From NCBI GenBank assembly GCA_900769275.1, contig CAAGGA010000002.1, forward strand, positions 1 through 25,098: DNA of 25,098 nucleotides, read 5' to 3'. Positions 14,462-22,806 of the stretch are shown here, in pieces; the stretch's first letter is position 1; each line of letters opens with the position of its first letter. The DNA comes from an uncultured Prevotella sp. Its GTDB lineage: Bacteria; Bacteroidota; Bacteroidia; Bacteroidales; Bacteroidaceae. The notes beneath the pieces are model-generated. The model did not search any database, was not told the DNA's origin, and worked only from the letters and a program-made list of their open reading frames with translations. The translations under genes were made by a program, and so were the position numbers.

Positions 14462-16321
14462 TTATTTTCCTATGTATTTCTTGCCGTTGAGGATGTACAT
14501 CTGTCCCTTGCGGACGCTGTCAAGCCGTCTTCCGAAGAGGTCAAACCTCACATCCTTGTACAAGAGCGGTGTCTCGTCAGCATCGATTATCACCGTCTCG
14601 TCTATGCCGGTAGATTCCTCTGAGTAATCGGAATTGTTGGTAAGATAGATACTCTTTATCTTTATCGGCGTATTGCCCGGGCTCCAGAGTCCGAGGATAT
14701 AGATGTGGGACGGGTCTATCTTGTTGCCGTTATTATCCTTCATCGTGGCGAGCGGGACAACGACTCTCGTGCTTGTACCGACAGACTTCATGTAAGGTTC
14801 AGTCCAATAGTTGTCCTTGTCGAAGAGACGCAGCGACCATTGGTTGGAGGTCGGCTTCGCTGAAAGGTTCAGCACGAGGTACTTATAGCCTGATATATCA
14901 AGGCCTCCGGCAAACTTCCATCCTCCGAAACCATACTGTCCGGTAACCAGTGTGCGTGAGCCGTCAGCATTCTTGGTAAATGTTCCTTTCTCCCAGATGC
15001 TCGGAGAGAAGACGGATGTGGTGCCGGGGAACATGAAGAGGTTGTCGGCAAGCACGTCCTCAAACGTCCATTCGGGGTCTGCATACTCCTCAAAAGCACG
15101 GAAACAGAAGCGCGGGCAGGCATCGGGAGAGGTGAGGAAGGTGTCACCGTCGGGGGCATTGTCATCGTACTGTGCGAGCTTATGCGCATCGGTGAAAAGC
15201 ATCCAACTGACATTTCCTGTCTTGTCCATGATATATCGGAAGTTAGCACCGAAGCCTACACCTCCGAGTTCACCCGTCGTTGCCTTACCCCATGAACTGT
15301 TGTATTTCTTCGGAGCCCAGTCCATCTCGGTGACAAGGATAGGACGCTCCTTTGCTGCTCCGTCGATGCTTGCGCTCCACCCTGCCTGAAATTCGGCGTA
15401 GGTCTTGCCACTTGTTATGACCTGCTGCACCTCTGCAGTAGATTCCTCTGCGTCGCTGCCGTACCATCCTGGATAACAATGCACGGCGAAACCGATGTTC
15501 TCGCCCTTGATAGGATATTTCACGTAGCCCTGATAGTTCTGCTGCCAGCAGAGACCCGGCACCCAAAGGATGTTGTTGGCACCCGTGGCACGTATCTCAT
15601 CGACAATCTTCTGGAAGTACTTAGTGCAGTTCTTCATGCTACTCTCCGAGTAATGGGTAGATTGCCCATCGTCTCCCATGATGCGCACAGGCTCGTTGGC
15701 AAGCTCAAACATGATATGGGGATTGTTCTTTACCTTCTCATGGTTAGCCACGTATGTCCATACCTTAATGAGATACTGCTGATATTCATCACCGATGGCT
15801 ATGTCACCGGGGCATACACCAGGCGGACGCATGACGACGTATATGCCTTTCTTGATGGCATATTCAGCCATTTTGTAGAACACCTGGTCGAAGTTTTTCT
15901 TGAACAACTCGAAGTCAAAGGCAGAGATGTCATCCTCTCCTGTCGTGTTTACGCCCTGCTTGTTGCTCCAATGCGGATCCATGTGGATGCGAATCCAGTT
16001 GACTTTCCAGCCTGCCCTCAGCATATTGATAATCTGACGCTTGCTCCATGTGACGCAGTTCGAGGCATTATGCTGCGAAGCATAATCCCACTTGACGTTG
16101 CCATTGGCATCCCTACACCATTGATAGTCATTGAAATACGGGCTGTAGGTCTGTCCAAATCCATGGAGATTAACGATACTGTCGTTGCCATTCACGTCCT
16201 TTGCCATGAGGTAACGACCATTGATGAAGAGTTCCGGCATCCTCATTCCGTCCCATGCTGTCGCACGCTGCATGGCGAAGAGTGTCAGGAACAGGGTTGT
16301 GATTAGAGGTAATCGAAGCAT
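14462..16321 (-). CDS. GH5 endo-glycanase (probable xylanase) with C-terminal beta-sandwich and sorting-type tail
   Basis: The 619-aa protein has a signal peptide at about 1-22 (ending RATAW), a GH5 barrel at about 45-420, a CBM-like sandwich at about 430-575 (SGYKYLVLNLSAKP near the middle) and a tail at about 580-619 ending RRLDSVRKGQMYILNGKK. The acid/base Glu210 lies in MFELANEP and the nucleophile Glu332 in ILVTEMDW, the expected clan A spacing. GH5 is broad. The neighbours and the Bacteroidetes background suggest an endo-xylanase, possibly of the GH5_21 type, but mannanase or glucanase activity is not excluded by what I can see. The tail suggests export to the cell surface, where long xylan would be cut. 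The start codon is fixed by the signal peptide. Confidence 0.88.
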   Translation of the reverse strand: MLRLPLITTLFLTLFAMQRATAWDGMRMPELFINGRYLMAKDVNGNDSIVNLHGFGQTYSPYFNDYQWCRDANGNVKWDYASQHNASNCVTWSKRQIINMLRAGWKVNWIRIHMDPHWSNKQGVNTTGEDDISAFDFELFKKNFDQVFYKMAEYAIKKGIYVVMRPPGVCPGDIAIGDEYQQYLIKVWTYVANHEKVKNNPHIMFELANEPVRIMGDDGQSTHYSESSMKNCTKYFQKIVDEIRATGANNILWVPGLCWQQNYQGYVKYPIKGENIGFAVHCYPGWYGSDAEESTAEVQQVITSGKTYAEFQAGWSASIDGAAKERPILVTEMDWAPKKYNSSWGKATTGELGGVGFGANFRYIMDKTGNVSWMLFTDAHKLAQYDDNAPDGDTFLTSPDACPRFCFRAFEEYADPEWTFEDVLADNLFMFPGTTSVFSPSIWEKGTFTKNADGSRTLVTGQYGFGGWKFAGGLDISGYKYLVLNLSAKPTSNQWSLRLFDKDNYWTEPYMKSVGTSTRVVVPLATMKDNNGNKIDPSHIYILGLWSPGNTPIKIKSIYLTNNSDYSEESTGIDETVIIDADETPLLYKDVRFDLFGRRLDSVRKGQMYILNGKKYIGK

Positions 16322-16337
16322 TTGTTGTTTTGTGGTT

Positions 16338-16488
16338 TGGTTATTATGTTGTTTAGTTGTTTAGATGTCTGGTTGTCTGGTTATTTTGTTGCTTGGTTGC
16401 TTGGATGTCTTATCCACAGTCCGACTCCATGTCGAGAACAGACAACCAAACAACTAAACAACTAAACAACTAAACAACCAAACAACAC
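16338..16488. repeat. Two facing arrays of 8-bp repeats after the GH98 gene
   Basis: On the plus strand 16441-16488 is six consecutive 8-mers of the AACAACTA type (three identical at 16449-16472). 16338-16409 is nine consecutive 8-mers of the complementary TAGTTGTT/TGGTTGTC type. A 31-nt unique stretch (16410-16440) separates them. The arrays can pair into a long imperfect hairpin. The array starts at the GH98 stop codon itself (first stop base at 16490) and ends 16 nt before the GH5 start, filling almost the whole intercistronic gap. Confidence 0.9.
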
Positions 16489-19400
16489 TACCTCACAAAC
16501 ACCTTCTTCACCTCAACACCTCTGCGGCGGATGATGTTGATACCTTTCTTGAGAGCGGGGAGTTTTCTGCCCATTTCATCGAAGATTTCGTATTCTCCGC
16601 CCGTGAGGTCGGTGCCGATGACCGTGCTCTCGATGTCCGTACTCTCAGGAATCTTATTGACACAACATGAGAGCAGCAGGAACTCAGCCCAGTCACCGCC
16701 GTTGGTGTAGAAGTTTATGATGTAGTCGCCCTCCGCCTTTACCTCAAACTCCATCGTCTTCTCCTCTGCCGAAGAGAGGTCGGAAGACTTGGAACCGTTG
16801 GCATTTGGCGTGGCTGTGAAGTATTGTGTCTCGCTCAGGACGTTGCCGGCAGAGGTGAGTATCTGCGCCTTGTACTGCGGAGTACCTTTCCATGCCGCCA
16901 TGGCATAGGAGAGTCGGTACTTGCCGGGGGTGAGATGCAGCTTGTAGCCGTCCTGCTTGCCGTAGTTGCAGTTGAGTCCGCGCCAGTACGTGCCCTTGTA
17001 ATATGTGCCTGTAAAGCCCACGAAGGTACGCGGACCGGAGCCGTATGAGTTAGGATATTGCTGCACGCTTGTCTCGCTCATCTCGGCACGCCAGCCCGGG
17101 GCGAACGTTCCCTCAAGCACATTGGTGAGGTCCATCCTGTAGGTCATGGTGTTATCTACGTAGATTGGCTCAAGGGTCACGATGTCATCAGGCATGACGA
17201 ACGAGAATGTGCCGTCCTCATTCTCCGTGATGTCTATCTTTCCATGGATGATATTCCATGCCTTTAAGCTGTAACCCTCGGCAGGGTTGGCATCGACAGT
17301 GACGGTCTCGCCCTCCTCGGCCGCCTCAACGCAGGCTATAGGAGAGCCTCCTGCGGCAGACTTGATATTGATGTCAAACTTCTCTATCTCTTCATCGGCA
17401 GGCGAGAAGATGACCTGATCGACCATCATGTTGATGCCGGCGGTGTTGAAGAGGTAGAACTTGTTCTCGCCTTCTGTGAGAGTAGCCGTGATGGTATCCT
17501 TGCGCCACTCGTTGGAAGCGGTCTTGTAGAATTTCTTGCTCTGTGCGGAATTATCATTGACACGTATCCTCACATTGCCATCCTTATGCGTATTGGAGTA
17601 GCGGACGGCAATCCTGTACTCTCCGCCTTTCTTCACCTTGAAGACCTTACGCAGTGCGCCGGTCGAGTTTGTGCCCATTACCACGAAGCCGTTGCCCGCC
17701 TGTCCGCGCACCCACTTGTAGCTGGAATAGTAAGGAGTCTGCACCATGTCCTGCACGTTGCAGTTGTCCATGTCCTCGGCCTCGATGATGAGCGTGCCGA
17801 AATAGTCCTTTGGCTGCACGGGAAGAGGCAGTGCGGTGCTGCCTACATAGTCGGTGAGGCGGTCAGATTCCGCTCCCTGACACTCCACCTTCAAATCTAC
17901 CGGACCGTTATGGCTGACTTCAAGGGTGTATGTTCCTGCTGCGGCATCCCATGACGGGGTCACCGTGGCTTTCGCCTCCACGCGCTTGCTCCATGAGAGT
18001 TTCGGCTCGGCGGTGACACCGTTGATGACTATCCTGTCCGTAACGTTCGTGGTGGTATCCGTGCGGTAGTTGTTCAGATAGAAGCATACGCTGTCTGCAT
18101 ATTCCTTTATTATGCCGCTGCTGAGCTTTCCCCACGTGAGGTCGAGGCTCTTGCACGTGCTGTACTGCAAGGGGACGTTGGCCTTTGCCGTTGTCTTGCC
18201 GTTGAGATATGAGTAAGGGGTGTAGGTGACGAGCTGGTTTCTGTAGCGTGAGACGAAGAGGTCGCCCGTGCTTACCTGCGGATAAGCCTGATTGAACTTC
18301 GCCGTCTTTACCGCCTGTGAAGACCATACGCTGGTGCGCTGTGTCTTCTTCACCTTGTCTGGTATGCCGGAAGACATCTCCGTGAGGCATGGTGTCACGG
18401 GTATCGTGCCGTAACGTCCTGTCTTCTTGAGGTAGAGGAAATTGTCCAACCACTGTCCGTTGCCCCTGTTGAACGGGTCTGTCTGCTTGTAAAGCCCGTC
18501 ATAGAGGTCGCCCCAAGCAGCGTATCTGTCCTCATCGCTGCCTGATTTCACGTCGTTGATGACGATAATCTTTGTCTTGTCGATGACTTCCTGCTGCGTC
18601 GGGATATACATGGTGCCGTCGATAATCTTCCGCCACATGTCAATCCAGATGTTGCGGAAGCCGGGGAACGTGCCCCAACGGCGCACCTTGTAGGTCTTCG
18701 AACCATCGGTCACGGTGCCGTCACTGAGGTTCTGGAAGTCTTCGGTCCAGATAAGTTCCGGTCCGTCCCATACCGCGCCACCGTTCTGGCAGGTCTGTTC
18801 CATGACCGTACCTATGCCTGCTGCCACAGGATACTTCTTTCCGTGGTTCTCTCCAAGCAGTGCTTCGAGTGCTCCGTTCCATCCGCAGTTGTCGTAACGC
18901 ACACCGTAGTTCTTGGCAAGTCCTGCTACGAAGGGTCCGAAAGAGACGCTTTCGTTGTTGTAGAAGCATGATGACGTGGTGTATTTGTACAGCCAAAGGA
19001 TTGCCTCGGGATAGTCCTTGCACGCCTGAAGGAGCTTTTCGTTGCGCTTCATCATGCCCACGGGGTTCAGGTGATGTGACCATATATTGCCACAGAAGCT
19101 GACCGTCAGGAAGCCTCCGTACTTATGGTGCATCGGCACAAGGTTGGCAAACAACTCTATACGATCGACATCGGAACTGGAGAAGAGGTCGCCAGGCTCG
19201 TTAAAACCCCAGAACTGCTCCGCAAAGTTCCAACCGAGGAAGTTGGGATATTTCTTGAAGAAGTACTCGAAAGTCTCGAGGTCGTTGTCGTGGATATGCG
19301 TGTGTCCGCCACTGGCAGGCTGGAGCGTGAACCACATATTGTTCATCTGGCACACCGTAGCCCATGACTTATACGTGGGAATGGCGTTCTGCGGACGCTG

Positions 19401-19631
19401 GTGGATGTTGAGTTCAGTGTCGTAAGCGCAGGAGAGCGAGAGGTTCATCACTACGTATGGCTTGACGTCATCGGGTATGAGGTCGATAATCTTCTGTGGG
19501 TCAGCCTGATTCCAGACATCTACGTGGACGAGCCACACAGGGTGCTGTGAGTCAACGGGACGGCGGCTCTGTGCCGTAGCCACCGTTATGGAGATTAGCA
19601 TTGCTATGAATGCAGAGAGAATATATTTCAT
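16488..19631 (-). CDS. GH98-like multimodular secreted glycanase (probable endo-xylanase)
   Basis: The 1047-aa protein has a signal peptide at about 1-21. The region at about 25-335 looks like the GH98 catalytic barrel (PVWLVHVDVWN, LGWNFAEQFWGF with Glu138, VRYDNCGWNG with Asp247, GPELIWTEDF), and about 340-600 is the following beta domain. Then come a CBM6/35-like sandwich (about 612-746, opening LIIEAEDMDN), an InlB-type repeat (about 751-827), a further sandwich (about 829-993) and a sorting-like tail (about 1000-1047, EMGRKLPALKKGINII). GH98 contains blood-group endo-galactosidases and, in Bacteroides, an endo-xylanase for highly substituted heteroxylan. The xylan neighbours favour the latter. 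The family call rests on remembered motifs; the catalytic residues are candidates only. It lies 182 nt from GH115, across a repeat array. Confidence 0.72.
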   Translation of the reverse strand: MKYILSAFIAMLISITVATAQSRRPVDSQHPVWLVHVDVWNQADPQKIIDLIPDDVKPYVVMNLSLSCAYDTELNIHQRPQNAIPTYKSWATVCQMNNMWFTLQPASGGHTHIHDNDLETFEYFFKKYPNFLGWNFAEQFWGFNEPGDLFSSSDVDRIELFANLVPMHHKYGGFLTVSFCGNIWSHHLNPVGMMKRNEKLLQACKDYPEAILWLYKYTTSSCFYNNESVSFGPFVAGLAKNYGVRYDNCGWNGALEALLGENHGKKYPVAAGIGTVMEQTCQNGGAVWDGPELIWTEDFQNLSDGTVTDGSKTYKVRRWGTFPGFRNIWIDMWRKIIDGTMYIPTQQEVIDKTKIIVINDVKSGSDEDRYAAWGDLYDGLYKQTDPFNRGNGQWLDNFLYLKKTGRYGTIPVTPCLTEMSSGIPDKVKKTQRTSVWSSQAVKTAKFNQAYPQVSTGDLFVSRYRNQLVTYTPYSYLNGKTTAKANVPLQYSTCKSLDLTWGKLSSGIIKEYADSVCFYLNNYRTDTTTNVTDRIVINGVTAEPKLSWSKRVEAKATVTPSWDAAAGTYTLEVSHNGPVDLKVECQGAESDRLTDYVGSTALPLPVQPKDYFGTLIIEAEDMDNCNVQDMVQTPYYSSYKWVRGQAGNGFVVMGTNSTGALRKVFKVKKGGEYRIAVRYSNTHKDGNVRIRVNDNSAQSKKFYKTASNEWRKDTITATLTEGENKFYLFNTAGINMMVDQVIFSPADEEIEKFDINIKSAAGGSPIACVEAAEEGETVTVDANPAEGYSLKAWNIIHGKIDITENEDGTFSFVMPDDIVTLEPIYVDNTMTYRMDLTNVLEGTFAPGWRAEMSETSVQQYPNSYGSGPRTFVGFTGTYYKGTYWRGLNCNYGKQDGYKLHLTPGKYRLSYAMAAWKGTPQYKAQILTSAGNVLSETQYFTATPNANGSKSSDLSSAEEKTMEFEVKAEGDYIINFYTNGGDWAEFLLLSCCVNKIPESTDIESTVIGTDLTGGEYEIFDEMGRKLPALKKGINIIRRRGVEVKKVFVR

Positions 19632-19670
19632 TTTCTTCTATATTTTTATTTGGGCGGGTTATGTTTTTTT

Positions 19671-19806
19671 CGGTTTTACGGTTAGGCGGTTTTACGGTTA
19701 GGCGGAAGATAGACTAATCTCCGTACAACCGCAGAACCGTACAACCGTATAACCGTAAATGCTTAAAACCGTATAACCGTATAACCGTAAAACCGTATAA
19801 CCGTAA
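19671..19806. repeat. Two facing arrays of 8-bp repeats after the GH115 gene
   Basis: On the plus strand 19727-19806 is ten 8-bp registers: nine are AACCGTNN-type units and one (19759-19766) has lost the motif but kept the length. 19671-19702 is two perfect copies of a 16-bp unit made of CGGTTTTA plus CGGTTAGG, the opposite orientation of the same motif. The intervening sequence is 19703-19726. In minus-strand RNA the array starts about 8 nt after the GH115 stop, just past a run of seven U, and can fold into a long hairpin. Confidence 0.92.
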
Positions 19807-19813
19807 AAAAAAC

Positions 19814-22378
19814 TTACTTTCTAAGGCTTTCCGTGCCAAAGAGATACTGGGGAGTGTAACCTCCTAAGTCGATGACTATCTTTTCAATCACTATCCATGG
19901 GTCGTCAGGAGTGAACGTGAGCGTATGTATGCCGTCGGCAGAAGAGCCGAGAGGCAGTTCTACTGTCTTCTCTACGATACGCCGTGCCACAGTAGGATAG
20001 TAGATACTGTAGATATTATCAGGATGCTCGTTGAGTTCCTTATTGAAATTTACCGTCACAGGCTCTCCTCCATCGATAGCGACAGAGTATGTCATGCCTC
20101 CTTTGTTGAGGTAATCGAGGGTAGATTTTGTCACTATGGTTACCTTAGGACGTATTATTTCACGTGTCTTCTGGTCGTAACGGAACTTGTATGTCAGGGC
20201 ACCGGTCTCGCTTCTGAGTGTCATTCCGCCGAGTGTCCTGCCCATAAACGGTATCTCAAGCCATTCGCCCTCGGCACTGCTGTAGTGGGCTGCCTCCATG
20301 GAGATATAGCCCTTGCCGTCAGCCTCGAAGATGTTCTGCACGTCTTTGGCACGATATACCGTAGGCTGAGTGTCACTGCGGAAGTTGTCGTTCCATGACC
20401 TGTAACCGATATGTTTCTGTATCATCATGCCGTCCCACTTGCCTCCGGCCATTACCTTATTATATATAGACATGAGTTCGCCGTCACGCTTGAATGCCTT
20501 TTCGCATTTCTCAGCCCATATATCCATGGCAGCATCGCCCTTTTTGTGGAGGGCATGGTTCATTGCCTGCGCATAATACATCTGATGGAGCGTGGACATC
20601 AGCTGCACGGGGAAGAGGACAGACTGGAAATAAGCATCCCTGGCATCTGCCGATATGCGGCTGTACTGCTCTAAGGCAGCTATCTCCAAGGTTTTGTATT
20701 CGTCGCATACGGTCTCCCATTCGCATCCTCCTCCTATCCTGCCTGAAGGCTCAAGAGAATATGTCTTTGCGTCAAGCATCTCCGGCGTGCATCTGCCGTT
20801 GTACTTGCAGAGGAGGTTGAAGATGCGTGCTGCCTCGTCGGCTTCACTTTCTCCCACCACAGAGAGGAAGAAATCACGGACGTGGGAGAGAACGTCCGTC
20901 TGCTCGTCAGCCTTCATGTGCAGGTCGTCTTTGACGCCATACCATGCGAGGTCGAGGAAGAGTTGTATGGGATATTCCATCGGCTTGAGGTCGCCGACGT
21001 TGAGAATCCACAGTCTGTCGATGCCGTTGTTGTAGGCAAGGGCAAGCTGCTCCCACATATTCTGCACCGGAGTGACGTTGAGGAGCTTAGAGTTGCGTGG
21101 TGCTCCGACGTAATCTACGTGGTAATAGAGTCCCCAACCGCCCTTGCGCTGACGTTCTTTGAGTGTGGGCACACGGCGCACGTTGCCCCAGTTGTCGTCA
21201 CAGAGGAGGATAGTAACATCGTCCGGCACGCGCATTCCGTCGTCATAGTAGTCCTGCACCTCCTTATATAGTGCCCATAGCTGCGGCACCTGACTTGCTT
21301 TCCTGCCTCGTGCCTTGCTGATGAGCTTGCGCTGGTTGGCGATAACTGATTCAAGGAGCTTGACATTGCGCTCCTCGCTCATTGCCATATCGCCATCACC
21401 GCGCATTCCTATGGTAATGATATCTTCCGTTGTCTTGTTGCGCTCCACTCCTCCATACCAGAATTTGTCGAGGTTAGCCTTGTTGGTAGCATAGTCCCAT
21501 TTGCCTCCTTGCTCTCTTCTGCTTTTGAGGTCTTGTGCATCAGCGTTAGGGTCATCGGAGTGACCGTGCCATTCTTTCTGCGAGCGACACATTGGCTCGT
21601 GGTGGCTTGTGCCTATCATGATGCCCATATCGTCGGCAGTCTTGCCGTTGAGGGGGTCATCAGCATAGAAAGCCCAGCCCCACATGGCAGGCCATATATA
21701 GTTGCCTTTCAGGCGGAGGAGCAGTTCGAAGACTTTCTCATAGAACTTATGTCCGCCGTAATTGGTGCCGAAAGTGTTCTTCACCCACGTGGTGAGGCAT
21801 GGCGCCTCGTCGTTGAGGAAGATGCCGCGGTAGCGTACGGCAGGCTCTCCGTCGGTGAATATGCCTTTGTTGACGTAGATATCTCCATGCTTCTCCACCG
21901 GAACATCCATCCAGTAGTACCACGGAGAGACACCTATCTGGCGGCTCAGCTCATAGATGCCGTAGATAGTGCCGCGGCGGTCGGAGCCTGCAATGACGAG
22001 ACGGTCATCCACTATGGTGATGATGTATTTCTCCGTCCTGCCTTTCAGGAGGCTTGCGTCTATCCTGCCCTGCTTCGCCATCTGGTCGATGAGGGCACTG
22101 CTGCCGAGCGTACCTGCCACGATACGGCAGCCTTCCGCCCTGTTTGTCACTGTCACCTCTGCTCCGTTGACTGCCTTGAAGTCATTGCAGAGGTTTTTCA
22201 TTGCGAGTTTCACGCCGATGTTGTCATTGTCGCTGACTGCTACCTGCATCGCCGCATTCTGTCTTGACAGCATCATGTCGCCCTTGTCAAAGGCAACGAA
22301 CCTGTCTGCGGCATCGGTGTGTGTAAATAAAAGGAACGTGATCGCCACGGAGGCTAATAGCTTTTTGGTTCGGATCAT
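19814..22378 (-). CDS. GH115 xylan alpha-1,2-glucuronidase
   Basis: The 854-aa secreted protein has a signal peptide at about 1-23, the N-terminal beta-alpha-beta domain (about 25-165), the GH115 TIM barrel (about 170-490), a helical region (about 490-680) and the C-terminal beta-sandwich characteristic of the family (about 685-854). Conserved blocks include YRGIFLNDEAP (183-193), GNYIWPAMWGWAF, GTSHHEPM, GMRGDGD (324-330), YKEVQDYY (Glu373, the likely equivalent of the catalytic Glu of characterised GH115 enzymes) and CDDNWGNVRR. These enzymes remove (4-O-methyl)-glucuronic acid from internal or terminal xylose of glucuronoxylan. No tail is present, so a periplasmic location is likely. It is predicted to be the first gene of a GH115-GH98-GH5-GH51 unit with a promoter box at 22491-22498. 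Confidence 0.96.
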   Translation of the reverse strand: MIRTKKLLASVAITFLLFTHTDAADRFVAFDKGDMMLSRQNAAMQVAVSDNDNIGVKLAMKNLCNDFKAVNGAEVTVTNRAEGCRIVAGTLGSSALIDQMAKQGRIDASLLKGRTEKYIITIVDDRLVIAGSDRRGTIYGIYELSRQIGVSPWYYWMDVPVEKHGDIYVNKGIFTDGEPAVRYRGIFLNDEAPCLTTWVKNTFGTNYGGHKFYEKVFELLLRLKGNYIWPAMWGWAFYADDPLNGKTADDMGIMIGTSHHEPMCRSQKEWHGHSDDPNADAQDLKSRREQGGKWDYATNKANLDKFWYGGVERNKTTEDIITIGMRGDGDMAMSEERNVKLLESVIANQRKLISKARGRKASQVPQLWALYKEVQDYYDDGMRVPDDVTILLCDDNWGNVRRVPTLKERQRKGGWGLYYHVDYVGAPRNSKLLNVTPVQNMWEQLALAYNNGIDRLWILNVGDLKPMEYPIQLFLDLAWYGVKDDLHMKADEQTDVLSHVRDFFLSVVGESEADEAARIFNLLCKYNGRCTPEMLDAKTYSLEPSGRIGGGCEWETVCDEYKTLEIAALEQYSRISADARDAYFQSVLFPVQLMSTLHQMYYAQAMNHALHKKGDAAMDIWAEKCEKAFKRDGELMSIYNKVMAGGKWDGMMIQKHIGYRSWNDNFRSDTQPTVYRAKDVQNIFEADGKGYISMEAAHYSSAEGEWLEIPFMGRTLGGMTLRSETGALTYKFRYDQKTREIIRPKVTIVTKSTLDYLNKGGMTYSVAIDGGEPVTVNFNKELNEHPDNIYSIYYPTVARRIVEKTVELPLGSSADGIHTLTFTPDDPWIVIEKIVIDLGGYTPQYLFGTESLRK

Positions 22379-22490
22379 TAAGTATAGTTTTGTTTTAGTG
22401 ATAAGTTTTATTTTTTTTCTTCGGCTCTTTTGCGTCCGTCATTTCCTTGGAAGTCTCCACTTCCCTCACGGTGCATGATTTTTTCATGTG

Positions 22491-22498
22491 CAAAATTA
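22491..22498 (-). promoter_or_regulatory. Promoter -7 box for GH115
   Basis: On the minus strand this reads TAATTTTG, a match to TAnnTTTG, giving a leader of roughly 105 nt. No TTTG is seen at the -33 position. That would fit a promoter needing an activator, and a palindromic candidate site lies directly upstream (22525-22576). Confidence 0.5.
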
Positions 22499-22524
22499 GT
22501 AATTATTTCTCTCATCCTCTTCAC

Positions 22525-22576
22525 AGGATGTAACATCCTCTTTCACATCTGTGTCATAATAATAATGTTACATCCT
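22525..22576. promoter_or_regulatory. Candidate operator upstream of the GH115 promoter
   Basis: AGGATGTAACAT (22525-22536) and its exact reverse complement ATGTTACATCCT (22565-22576) face each other across 28 nt. The first copy is itself within a near-palindrome, GGATGTAACATCC (22526-22538). The nearer half begins about 27 nt upstream of the -7 box. This is the geometry expected of a dimeric transcription activator site. No regulator gene is in the window, so the binding protein is unknown. Confidence 0.5.
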
Positions 22577-22599
22577 TATCCACGCTGATTTCTTCTTTC

Positions 22600-22656
22600 C
22601 CACAGATTTCACAGATTTACACGGATTTCTTTTCTCACGCTGATTTCACAGATATT
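22600..22656. repeat. CACAGATTT-type short repeats
   Basis: CACAGATTT is repeated twice in tandem (22601-22618). It is followed by the variants CACGGATTT and CACGCTGATTT and then CACAGAT again, running to about 22652; CACGCTGATTT also occurs just upstream at 22581-22591. Similar low-complexity repeats recur between genes in many Bacteroidetes genomes (general knowledge). Function unknown. Confidence 0.75.
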
Positions 22657-22662
22657 TTTTTT

Positions 22663-22725
22663 CAAGAATTAAAGAGACTTGTCCGTAGGACCCACTGACC
22701 AACGGACAAGTCTCTTAAATTCTTG
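22663..22725. repeat. Long hairpin, 24-nt arms with one mismatch
   Basis: Arms 22663-22686 and 22702-22725 match at 23 of 24 positions around a 15-nt loop. Flanking T-rich and A-rich runs could lengthen the stem. It is followed by A rather than U on the minus strand, and no U tract is seen on the plus strand either, so it is not a standard terminator. The stem core AAGAGACT/AGTCTCTT is shared with the terminator at 12321-12375. Confidence 0.85.
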
Positions 22726-22750
22726 ATAAAAAGAAAATCCTGATAATAGG

Positions 22751-22787
22751 AAAAAAATCTGCTTGACGAGAAGCCAAGCAGATTTTT
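22751..22787 (-). terminator. Intrinsic terminator of the 549-aa gene
   Basis: A perfect 13-bp stem (22775-22787 with 22753-22765 on the minus strand) has a 9-nt loop and is followed directly by U; the U run including the stem end covers 22757-22751. It begins 20 nt after the stop codon. This is a textbook intrinsic terminator and separates the 549-aa gene from GH115. Confidence 0.88.
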
Positions 22788-22806
22788 ATACGATGATAAG
22801 TGATGA

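Larger units (their letters stand above)
22379..22806. other. 428-nt intergenic region upstream of GH115
   Basis: No gene is seen. From high to low coordinates it holds the terminator of the 549-aa gene, a long hairpin, CACAGATTT-type repeats, a palindromic candidate operator, a -7 promoter box and the GH115 leader. The density of signals marks this as the control region of the GH115-led gene group. Confidence 0.75.

Noticed and set aside
16338..16488. CRISPR-like array.
   Set aside because: The repeats are 8 bp and contiguous, with no spacers and no cas genes; the arms are inverted relative to each other.
19671..19806. CRISPR or telomere-like array.
   Set aside because: 8-bp contiguous units, no unique spacers, inverted arms and an intergenic location between CAZyme genes.
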